Source: an uncultured Clostridia bacterium
GTDB lineage: Bacteria; Bacillota; Clostridia; Oscillospirales; Oscillospiraceae
NCBI GenBank assembly: GCA_946405655.1
Contig: CAMJHX010000005.1
Location: 1-23,574, forward strand
Direction: 5' to 3'
DNA: 23,574 nt
A program made the position numbers and the translations under genes. This document shows, one piece after another, positions 13,267-20,211 of the stretch. Below the pieces are notes generated by a model that saw only the letters and a program-made list of their open reading frames with translations, searched no databases and was not told the origin of the DNA. How positions within the stretch are numbered: position 1 is the first letter of the stretch; each line of letters opens with the position of its first letter.

Positions 13267-14295
13267 TTACAGCAGATGCTTGTGGCTCTCGTAGAACTCC
13301 CGATAATCTTTGAGCATGTACTTCAGCAGATTCGGCGTGTCGAGCTCGTAGGGACATTTGCTGGCGCAGCTGCGGCAGCCGATGCAGTCGTTGATCTTCT
13401 CCATCTTCGCCTGCCATTCCGGGGTCATGTACGGCTGCCACGGCGAGCGGCGCAGGAGCATGTTCATGCGCGCGCACTGGCGGATCTCGATGCCCATCGG
13501 GCACGGCATGCAGTAGCCGCAGCTGCGGCAGAACGAGCCGGAGAGCTCGCGCCGCTCCTTCTGGATAAACGCGTCGAGCTCCGCGTCCATGTGCGGGTCC
13601 TCCTCGGCCATCTGCAGCCACTGGTTCAGCTCCTCCATCGTCTGGATGCCCCAGATGGGGACGACGTTGTCATAGCAGTTCATGAAGGCGTGGCAGGCGC
13701 GGGCGTTCGTGAGCATGCCGCCGGCGAGCCCCTTCATGGCGATATAGCCCATGTCGGCTGCCTTGCACTTTTCCGCCAGCGCGAGATCGCGCTCGGCGGA
13801 GATGTAGCTGAAGGGGAACTGCAGCGTCTCGAAGAGGCCGGAGGCGATGCACTCCTCCGCCACGGCGACGCGGTGCGTCGTGACGCCGATGTGGTCAATC
13901 CAGCCGCGCGCCTTCGCCTCGAGCGCGCCGGCATAGGCGCCGTCGGGGTCGTTCGGATCCGGCACCTCCGGCACCTGATGGAACTGGAAGAGGTCGATGT
14001 GATCCGTCTTCATCATCCTGAGGCTGTTTTCAATGTGCGCGAGCACGCCCGCTTTGTCGCGTGCGGCGCTCTTGGTGGAGATCACGATCTGATCGCGCAC
14101 ATCGCTGAGCGCGAGGCCGATCTTCTCCTCGCTGTCGGTATAGGCGTTGGCGGTGTCAAAATAGCGGATGCCGCCGTCATACGCCGCGCGGAGGAGCTTC
14201 ACGGCGTCCTCCATCGAGCAGCGCTGCACCGGCAGGCAGCCCATGGCGGTCTTCGTCACGACGAGGCCGGTTTTTCCGAGCGTCAGGGTTTTCAT
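13267..14295 (-). CDS. Aldo-keto reductase with C-terminal 4Fe-4S ferredoxin domain
   Basis: 342 residues. Residues 1 to about 245 form an aldo-keto reductase barrel with the usual catalytic set: D47 and Y52 in FDTANAY, K75 in ISTKS and H106 in LFQFHQ. The C-terminus carries a dicluster ferredoxin module, with CRSCGYCMPCP (C256, C259, C262, C265) and CIGCRSCASKCP (C304, C307, C310, C314), each followed by the typical proline. Such fused proteins are frequent in anaerobes and presumably exchange electrons through the clusters; the substrate is unknown. I start it at ATG 14293-14295, with AGGAGG 8 bases upstream. The frame extends nine codons further (to 14322) without a ribosome binding site. 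It is a single gene with its own promoter and terminator. Confidence 0.93.
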   Translation of the reverse strand: MKTLTLGKTGLVVTKTAMGCLPVQRCSMEDAVKLLRAAYDGGIRYFDTANAYTDSEEKIGLALSDVRDQIVISTKSAARDKAGVLAHIENSLRMMKTDHIDLFQFHQVPEVPDPNDPDGAYAGALEAKARGWIDHIGVTTHRVAVAEECIASGLFETLQFPFSYISAERDLALAEKCKAADMGYIAMKGLAGGMLTNARACHAFMNCYDNVVPIWGIQTMEELNQWLQMAEEDPHMDAELDAFIQKERRELSGSFCRSCGYCMPCPMGIEIRQCARMNMLLRRSPWQPYMTPEWQAKMEKINDCIGCRSCASKCPYELDTPNLLKYMLKDYREFYESHKHLL

Positions 14296-14329
14296 CTGCG
14301 TTTCCTCCTGTGATATGGTCATTTGTGTT

Positions 14330-14338
14330 ATTTTACCA
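14330..14338 (-). promoter_or_regulatory. Extended -10 promoter of the aldo-keto reductase gene
   Basis: On the minus strand TGGTAAAAT (14338-14330) is identical to the extended -10 of the tetR promoter. The -35 region (TTTCTC, 17 bases upstream) is weak. The start would be near 14323, giving a leader of about 28 bases. Confidence 0.45.
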
Positions 14339-14391
14339 CATTGTGCACAAAAGAGAAAGCTTGATTTTTATCATCATTATTCCGTGATTTG

Positions 14392-14420
14392 TTGATTTAT
14401 TTGCCGATATATGGTAGCAT
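14392..14420 (+). promoter_or_regulatory. Promoter of the secreted hydrolase gene
   Basis: TTGATT (14392-14397) and TAGCAT (14415-14420) are spaced by 17 bases, and TGG just before the -10 gives an extended element. A 10-bp palindrome TGATTAATCA (14423-14432) sits at the predicted start site and could be an operator, although AT-rich 10-mers of this kind also arise by chance. Confidence 0.5.
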
Positions 14421-14477
14421 GATGATTAATCACCAAAAGTAGACATTTTTTCAACATTGAGACAGGGAGGAACCAAG

Positions 14478-15293
14478 ATGAGAGCACATTGGAAGAGAAC
14501 ACTCTGCCTCGTTCTGGCGGTTCTGCTCGTGACCGCCGCGCTGGGCAGCGCACCGGCAGAGGCCGCGGGCGGCTCGATCGACATGGGAGACGTGATCCAG
14601 CTGGGCGACTATGAAAGCTGCTCGCTGCACATCGTCTTCTATCCGAAGGCGCTGGAATCGTCCGATCATGCATGGCCGGTCATCGTCTGGGCCAACGGCA
14701 CGATGTGCGCGCCGGTGCTGTACACGAATCTCCTGAAGAGCTTCGCGGCGCAGGGCTTCATCGTCGTGACGAATTCCGACGTGATGAACGGAAACGGCAA
14801 AACGCAGGTCACCGCGCTCGACTGGATTCTGGCGCAGAACGAAAATCCGGGCAGCGTCTTCTATGGCAAGGTGGACGCCGCGAGGCTCGCCGCGGCGGGA
14901 CATTCGCAGGGCGGCCGCAGCGTCGTGAACGCGTGCGCGGCGGACAGCCGCTTTGCCTGCGCGGTTTCGATCGCGGGCAGTCCCTTCTCCTCGGAGGCCA
15001 AAAAGCTCAGCACGCCCACGCTGTTTCTGACCGGCACGCTCGACACGTTCGTCCTCGCCGCCATGTGGGTACGCCCCGCGTATAACAACTGCACGGGTCC
15101 GGCGGCCTACGCCTCCCTGCGCGGCGGTCTGCACACGGCGCCCATGTTCGCGGCGGAGAAATACGTCGATTACGTGACGCTGTGGCTCCGCGCGTGGCTG
15201 GACGGCGACGCCGCCGCGATGAACGCCTTCCGGCAGGGCGGCGCGCTCTCGGCAGACAAGGGCTGGACAAGTTTCGCCTGCAAGGGATTCTGA
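14478..15293 (+). CDS. Secreted alpha/beta hydrolase (cutinase/PETase-like esterase fold)
   Basis: 271 residues. A classical signal peptide leads: MRAHWKR, a hydrophobic core LCLVLAVLLVTAALG, and a likely cut after AEA or AEAA near 29-30. There is no lipobox cysteine, so the product is probably released. The mature part is an alpha/beta hydrolase with nucleophile S143 in GHSQGG, acid D189 in GTLDTFV and H219 in RGGLHTAP. This order and spacing resemble the cutinase/polyesterase and dienelactone-hydrolase-like families (GHSMGG ... D ... GGSH). The oxyanion region may be WANGTM (about 74-79). Start ATG 14478 has GGGAGG 7 bases upstream. It is a single-gene unit with its own promoter and terminator. 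The substrate is probably an ester; a polyester specificity is not shown. Confidence 0.85.
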   Translation: MRAHWKRTLCLVLAVLLVTAALGSAPAEAAGGSIDMGDVIQLGDYESCSLHIVFYPKALESSDHAWPVIVWANGTMCAPVLYTNLLKSFAAQGFIVVTNSDVMNGNGKTQVTALDWILAQNENPGSVFYGKVDAARLAAAGHSQGGRSVVNACAADSRFACAVSIAGSPFSSEAKKLSTPTLFLTGTLDTFVLAAMWVRPAYNNCTGPAAYASLRGGLHTAPMFAAEKYVDYVTLWLRAWLDGDAAAMNAFRQGGALSADKGWTSFACKGF

Positions 15294-15307
15294 TTCTCCG
15301 CCTCTAT

Positions 15308-15339
15308 CAGCCGCATCGATGGATGCGGCTGGTTTTTTT
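15308..15339 (+). terminator. Intrinsic terminator of the secreted hydrolase gene
   Basis: A 10-bp perfect stem CAGCCGCATC (15308-15317) pairs with 15322-15331 around a 4-base loop and is followed by seven T (15333-15339). It lies 14 bases after the stop codon. Confidence 0.92.
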
Positions 15340-15340
15340 A

Positions 15341-15349
15341 TGGTATGAT
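15341..15349 (+). promoter_or_regulatory. Possible extended -10 promoter of the sigma factor gene
   Basis: TGGTATGAT directly follows the T run of the preceding terminator. Its -35 position falls inside the terminator stem and does not match the sigma-A consensus, so it relies on the extended -10 or on another sigma factor, perhaps its own product. Confidence 0.35.
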
Positions 15350-15405
15350 ATATGTAACCTTCCCGAAGGAAACGGTGCTTATTGGGTTGAGAGGAGGTGT
15401 CCGGC

Positions 15406-15966
15406 ATGGATGACAGCGGCATTGTGGAGCGCTATCTGCAGCGCGACGAGACGGCGATCGCCCTGACCAAGGAGCGTTACGGCGCGCGGCTGCGAGCCTT
15501 GTCCTTCGGCATCACGCAGGACCGCGAGACCGCCGAGGAGTGCGAAAACGACGTGTATCTGGAGGCGTGGAGCTCCATTCCCCCGCACGAGCCGCGCAAC
15601 TATCTCTACGCGTTTCTGGCGCGGATCGCGCGGCACCTCTCCCTGAACCGCTGCCGCGACCGCGCGCGGCTGAAGCGCGGCGCGTACCTCGTGGAGCTCA
15701 GCGCGGAGCTGGAGCAGTGCCTCCCCGCGCCGGACGATCTGGCGTGCCGGCTGGATGAAATGGTTCTGCGCGAGGCGATCAACGACTTCCTCGCCGGGCT
15801 GGACGCGGAAAAGCGCAATCTCTTTATCCGGCGGTACTGGTATCTGGATTCCGTCGCGATGCTCGCCAAGCGGTTCGGCCGGACGGAGGGCAGCGTGAAG
15901 ACCGCGCTGCACCGCCTGCGCGCGCAGCTGAAAACGCATCTGGAAAAGGAGGGTTATGTCCTGTGA
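15406..15966 (+). CDS. ECF-like sigma-70 family RNA polymerase sigma factor
   Basis: 186 residues. Region 2 spans about 20-90 (YGARLRALSFGITQDRETAEECENDVYLEAW, then the NYLYAFLARIARHLSLNRCR helix that contacts the -10 element). Region 4 spans about 125-180 (LDAEKRNLFIRRYWYLDSVAMLAKRFGRTEGSVKTALHRLR), a helix-turn-helix for the -35 element. There is no region 3, as in ECF-type factors. The ATG at 15406 has GAGGAGG 8 bases upstream; a GTG at 15397 lies inside that site. The stop overlaps the next start (GTGA), and the next gene encodes a single-pass membrane protein, so the two form a sigma/anti-sigma pair. The signal and target genes are unknown. Confidence 0.9.
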   Translation: MDDSGIVERYLQRDETAIALTKERYGARLRALSFGITQDRETAEECENDVYLEAWSSIPPHEPRNYLYAFLARIARHLSLNRCRDRARLKRGAYLVELSAELEQCLPAPDDLACRLDEMVLREAINDFLAGLDAEKRNLFIRRYWYLDSVAMLAKRFGRTEGSVKTALHRLRAQLKTHLEKEGYVL

Positions 15967-16742
15967 GAGGAAAGGAACTTTTGGATAAGCTCGAGGGGAT
16001 CGACCCCGCGTTCATCGAGGCGGCAGACGCGCCGACGCCGAAAAAGCCGCACGCGTGGCTGAAGTGGGCGGCAGCGGCCGCCTGTCTCGCGCTGGCGGTG
16101 CTCGCGGTGTTCGTCCTGCGCACCCCGGAGGCCGCGCCGCAAAACCCGCAGCAGTGGAGCGCAGACATGGCGGCGGCGGATTATTTCCGCTTCTGCGAGC
16201 CGGCGGACAGCGCGCAAGTCACGCAGTCCGAAGCAATTCTCCCGGATGACGGACTGGAGCGGCGCGACTTCTCCGATCAGCGGGCGGCGCTGGAGGAAGC
16301 GGGCGTGATCCCGGTGATTGACGATCACCCGGAGGTCTCGTTTTGGGCGAAGTACAACGAGGACGGCTCGCTGCAGTATGCAGAGCTCTTATGGATGCGC
16401 CGGGACGAGCAGGGGCTGGAACACTACAGCGACCTCAGGGTGCGCTCCGGCCCGGAGCCGGTGGAGATCATCCAGGACTGCATTTTGATCGAGCTGGACG
16501 AGGACGGCAATGTGATCGAGCCGACCGTGACCGTGACGGAGCGGGACGGGGTGAACATCGTCGCCGAGGGACATGATGGGATTGAGAAAACGCTCACATT
16601 CCGTACGGAGCACGGCTGGTATCAGATCAGCGGCTCGTGGAACGATGATTTCGAGCCCGTCGTCGCCCTGCTGGACTGGTTTTGGGCGCACCCGATCGAT
16701 TACGGAGCATTCGCGAGAGAAAACGGCACACCGATGCCATAA
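15963..16742 (+). CDS. Probable membrane anti-sigma factor
   Basis: 259 residues starting at a GTG that overlaps the sigma stop codon; AAGGAGG lies about 10 bases upstream. The short cytoplasmic N-terminus (KELLDKLEGIDPAFIEAADAP, 1-32) resembles the start of membrane proteins often encoded directly after sigma factors in clostridia. One membrane helix follows (about 33-52, Ala/Leu/Val-rich). The remaining 200 residues are acidic and predicted outside the cell, with no recognised domain. The cytoplasmic part is shorter than the usual ~80-residue zinc anti-sigma domain and has no HxxxCxxC motif, so binding to the sigma factor is inferred from gene order and topology. It ends at a terminator. 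Confidence 0.72.
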   Translation: MRGKELLDKLEGIDPAFIEAADAPTPKKPHAWLKWAAAAACLALAVLAVFVLRTPEAAPQNPQQWSADMAAADYFRFCEPADSAQVTQSEAILPDDGLERRDFSDQRAALEEAGVIPVIDDHPEVSFWAKYNEDGSLQYAELLWMRRDEQGLEHYSDLRVRSGPEPVEIIQDCILIELDEDGNVIEPTVTVTERDGVNIVAEGHDGIEKTLTFRTEHGWYQISGSWNDDFEPVVALLDWFWAHPIDYGAFARENGTPMP

Positions 16743-16757
16743 AACACAAATCACGCC

Positions 16758-16783
16758 GGGCGCATCTTTTGATGCGCCCTTTT
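16758..16783 (+). terminator. Intrinsic terminator of the sigma/anti-sigma operon
   Basis: A 9-bp perfect stem GGGCGCATC (16758-16766) pairs with 16771-16779 around a TTTT loop, followed by TTTT (16780-16783). It lies 15 bases after the anti-sigma stop codon. Confidence 0.9.
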
Positions 16784-16795
16784 GCTGTCCAAAAA

Positions 16796-16824
16796 TTGCA
16801 CCTTGGTTTCTGATATGATACAAT
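16796..16824 (+). promoter_or_regulatory. Promoter of the addBA operon
   Basis: TTGCAC (16796-16801) and TACAAT (16819-16824) are spaced by exactly 17 bases, with TGA before the -10 as an extended element. The start would be near 16831, 30 bases before the addB ATG. Confidence 0.7.
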
Positions 16825-16860
16825 AGAGATCAGAAAAATGAAGTGACAGGAGGGATCTCC

Positions 16861-19800
16861 ATGCTCCAGATTCTCTTCGGCGCGCCGGGGTCGGGCAAGA
16901 CCGCGGCGCTGATGCGCAGCATCCGCGAGGGCGTCGCCAATCGGCAGCGCGGGCAGATGCTGATCGTGCCGGAGCAATACAGCCATGAGGCGGAGCGCGA
17001 GCTTTGCGCCGTCTGCGGGGACGCGGCGCCCTTATACGCCGAGGTGCTGAGCTTCACGGGGCTTGCCCGCAAGGTGGCGGACGAGGTTGGCGGGGTCTCT
17101 TCCCTGCCGATGCTCGACAAGGGCGGCAGGCTTCTCTGCATGGCGCGGGCGATGAGCCAGATCGCGCCTCGTCTGCAGGTGTTCTCCGGCGGCGGCAGAA
17201 GCGCGCAGCTGCAGCAGGCGCTGCTCGCGGCGGTGGATGAATTGAAGCTCGCCTGCGTCTCGAGCGAGGCGCTCGCGGCCGCGTCTGCCGACTGCGGCGG
17301 ATATCTGGGGCAGAAGCTCTCGGACCTGGCGCTGATTTTGTCCGCCTACGACGCCGTGGCAGCGAACGGCTCCGCCGACCCGACCGACCGTTTGACCGTG
17401 CTCGCGCAGCAGATCCCGGCGAGCAGCCTCGACCGCGCACGCATCTTCATCGACGGGTTTACGGACTTCACCGTGCAGGAGCAGAACGTGATCCACGCGC
17501 TGCTGAAAAAAGGCGCGGAGGTGACGGTCTGTCTCACGCTCGACACGCTCGGCGCGGGCAGCGAGCTCTATGCCGCGCCCCGCCGGACGGCGCATCTTCT
17601 GATCGCGGACGCGGAGGCGCTGAGCCTGCCGCACACGGTGCGCGAGCTGCCGCAGGCCGCGGTGGGGCGCGACGACGCGCTGCGCATCTTGAGTGAGCAT
17701 CTCTTCTCCTACACCGGCGAGACCTTTCCGGATCAAAACGGGGCGCTCTCGCTGTATGAGGCGAACGGCATTGAGAGCGAATGCGAGCTGGCCGCGGCAA
17801 AGGCGCTCGCGCTCGTGCGCGGCGGCTGCCGCTGGCGGGACATCGCCATCGCAGCGCGGGGCTTTGAGAGCTACCAGGGCGCGCTGGAGCGCGCGATGGC
17901 GCACTACGGCGTGCCGCTCTACTGCGCGCAGCGGACGGATCTGCTGCAAAAGCCGCTCGGCGCGCTGATCCGCGCAGCCTTCGACGTCATTTCCGGCGGC
18001 TGGGACAGCGAGGACGTGATCGCGTGTCTTCGCACGGGGCTCACGGCGCTGACGCCCGAGGACACGGACGCGCTGGAGAATTACGCACTGCTCTGGTCGG
18101 TGCGCGGGACGATGTGGACGCGCGCCGATCCCTGGGTGCAGCATCCGATGGGCTACGGGCAGGAGGAAAATGACGAGAGCCGCGCGCTTTTGCAGCGGAT
18201 CGACGGTCTCCGCCGCGAGGCGGCGCGGCCGCTGCGCACTTTGGAATTTGCCTCGAAGGAGGCGACGACCGCGCGCGGACAGGCGATGGCGCTCGCGCGC
18301 TTTTTCGACGCGCTCGGGCTCGCCGAGAGACTCGAAACGCTCGCAGAGCAGCTCCGGGCAGACGGGCGCGAGGCGCTCGCCGCCGAATATGAGCAGATCT
18401 GGGAGATCCTCATCGGCGCGCTCGAGCAGTTCGCCGCGATCCTCGGCGAGACGGAGATGGACGCGGAGGGCTTCTCGCGGCTGTTTCTGCTCATGCTCTC
18501 GAAATACGACGTGGGCACGATCCCGGTTTCGCTCGACCGCGTGACGGCGGGCGAGCTCGACCGCATGCGCCGCCGCGGTGTGAAGCACCTCATCTTCCTC
18601 GGCTGCACGGACGACCGCATTCCCCGCGCGGGGGAGGCGCCGGGCGTGTTCTCCATCGAGGAACGGCAGGAGCTTCTGGCGCACAATATGGACATCGGCG
18701 GCGGGCGCGAGGAGGATCTCTGGCGCGAATACGCGCTCGCGGCGAGCGCACTCTCCCTGCCGGACAAGAGCCTCACGATGGTGCGCTCGCTGATGGGCGC
18801 GGAGGGTCAGCCGCTGAGCGAGGCGTTTTTCGTGACAAGGGCAAAGCAGCTGTTCTCCCTCTCGGCGCGGAAGGCCGAGCCGCTCCGGTGCAAAACGGGC
18901 GCGGCAGCCCCGGCGCTGGAGCTCGCGGCGCGCGCGATGCGCGGCGCGGAGGACGCGGGCTCTGTCGCCGCCTACGCCTGGTACGCGGAGAAAGCGCCGG
19001 AGAAGCTCGCGCAGTTTCGGAAGAAGGCCGCCCTGCTGCGCTCCTCGCTCTCGCCGGAGCGGTCTCAGGCGCTCTTCGGGCAGCAGACGCGGCTCTCCGC
19101 CTCGCGCACGGAGCGATATGCCGCCTGCCCTTACGCATTCTTCCTCGAATACGGGCTCAAGGCAAAGCCCCGGCGACAGGAGACCTTCGCCGCGCCGGAG
19201 ATCGGCACCTTCATCCACGCGATCTTAGAGCAGGTGGCGGGCGAAACAATGCGCCGCGGCGGCTTCAAGGAAGCGGACGACGAGACGCTCCTCGCCCTCA
19301 CGGACGAGGCGGTGGAGCGATACATTGAAAAGGAGCTCGGCGGGCTGGCGGATCGCTCGGCGCGGTTTTCCTATCTCTTCCGCCGCCTGACCGCCTCGGC
19401 GCGGCAGATCGTGCTGGACATGGCGGGCGAGCTGCGCGTGTCGCAGTTTGCGCCGCTCGATTTTGAGTTCAACTTTGCAGACCCTGAGATGCTGCCGCCC
19501 GTGCGCCTCTCGGACGGGGAGACGACGCTCACGCTCACCGGCATCGCCGACCGCGTGGACGGCTGGGAGCACGAGGGGAAGCTCTATCTGCGCGTGGTGG
19601 ACTACAAGACCGGGCGCAAGGCGTTCTCGCTCTCGGACGTGTATTACGGGCTGGGACTGCAGATGCTGCTGTATCTCTTCGCGCTCGGGAAAAACGGAAA
19701 AGAGCGCTATCACATGGAGATCGTCCCGGCGGGCGTGCTCTACCACCCGGCGCGGGACTCGGTTCTCTCCCTCGACAGCGACGCCGACGACGGGGCGATC

Positions 19801-20211
19801 CAGAAAAAGCGGCTCTCCGAGCTGCGGCGGTCGGGTCTCGTGCTCGACGGCGACGGCGTGCTCGACGCGATGGACAGTGAGGAGAAAAAGCAATATGTGA
19901 CGCTGCGGCGCGCCGGCACCGTCTCCGGCAAGGGCGTGGATCTCGCGAAGGCGGAGGATCTCGGCCGGCTCGCGCGGCACATGGAGGAGACGCTCCTTGC
20001 GCTGACAAAAGAACTGCGCGAGGGCAGGATCCCGGCGCGGCCGATCTGGCGCACGCCGTCGGACCACGCCTGCCAATACTGCGACTATACGCACGTCTGC
20101 CACTTCTCCCCCGGCGAGCGGGGCGACGAGGCGCGCGTGCTCACACCGCTGCTGCCCGGCGACGTCTGGGCGAAGCTGAAGGAAGAGGAAGGAGGCGACG
20201 GCAATGGCTGA
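16861..20211 (+). CDS. addB: ATP-dependent helicase/nuclease subunit AddB
   Basis: 1116 residues, the B subunit of AddAB, which unwinds and degrades DNA from double-strand breaks until it meets a Chi site and then prepares a 3' end for RecA. The N-terminal P-loop is GAPGSGKT (7-14). The helicase-like core is degenerate, as usual for AddB. The C-terminal RecB-type nuclease has D914-Y-K-T (VVDYKTGRK) and a Q-containing helix after it. The Fe-S pin that closes the nuclease domain is complete: C756 in AACPYAFF, and C1071, C1074, C1080 in CQYCDYTHVC. Length fits the family (about 1150). The ATG at 16861 has AGGAGGG 6 bases upstream; the frame opens six codons earlier without support. It overlaps addA by 8 bases. 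Confidence 0.96.
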   Translation: MLQILFGAPGSGKTAALMRSIREGVANRQRGQMLIVPEQYSHEAERELCAVCGDAAPLYAEVLSFTGLARKVADEVGGVSSLPMLDKGGRLLCMARAMSQIAPRLQVFSGGGRSAQLQQALLAAVDELKLACVSSEALAAASADCGGYLGQKLSDLALILSAYDAVAANGSADPTDRLTVLAQQIPASSLDRARIFIDGFTDFTVQEQNVIHALLKKGAEVTVCLTLDTLGAGSELYAAPRRTAHLLIADAEALSLPHTVRELPQAAVGRDDALRILSEHLFSYTGETFPDQNGALSLYEANGIESECELAAAKALALVRGGCRWRDIAIAARGFESYQGALERAMAHYGVPLYCAQRTDLLQKPLGALIRAAFDVISGGWDSEDVIACLRTGLTALTPEDTDALENYALLWSVRGTMWTRADPWVQHPMGYGQEENDESRALLQRIDGLRREAARPLRTLEFASKEATTARGQAMALARFFDALGLAERLETLAEQLRADGREALAAEYEQIWEILIGALEQFAAILGETEMDAEGFSRLFLLMLSKYDVGTIPVSLDRVTAGELDRMRRRGVKHLIFLGCTDDRIPRAGEAPGVFSIEERQELLAHNMDIGGGREEDLWREYALAASALSLPDKSLTMVRSLMGAEGQPLSEAFFVTRAKQLFSLSARKAEPLRCKTGAAAPALELAARAMRGAEDAGSVAAYAWYAEKAPEKLAQFRKKAALLRSSLSPERSQALFGQQTRLSASRTERYAACPYAFFLEYGLKAKPRRQETFAAPEIGTFIHAILEQVAGETMRRGGFKEADDETLLALTDEAVERYIEKELGGLADRSARFSYLFRRLTASARQIVLDMAGELRVSQFAPLDFEFNFADPEMLPPVRLSDGETTLTLTGIADRVDGWEHEGKLYLRVVDYKTGRKAFSLSDVYYGLGLQMLLYLFALGKNGKERYHMEIVPAGVLYHPARDSVLSLDSDADDGAIQKKRLSELRRSGLVLDGDGVLDAMDSEEKKQYVTLRRAGTVSGKGVDLAKAEDLGRLARHMEETLLALTKELREGRIPARPIWRTPSDHACQYCDYTHVCHFSPGERGDEARVLTPLLPGDVWAKLKEEEGGDGNG

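Noticed and set aside
13276..14313. 345-residue plus-strand frame opposite the aldo-keto reductase
   Set aside because: It mirrors the reductase almost exactly in extent and is made of Val/His/Arg/Ala-rich shadow sequence.
14451..15422. 323-residue minus-strand frame opposite the secreted hydrolase
   Set aside because: Arg/Gly-rich shadow. It crosses both the hydrolase terminator and the sigma factor start region.
17032..19218. 728-residue open frame on the minus strand opposite addB
   Set aside because: Antisense shadow with Arg/Glu/Leu-biased sequence and no family features; addB on the other strand has all its motifs.
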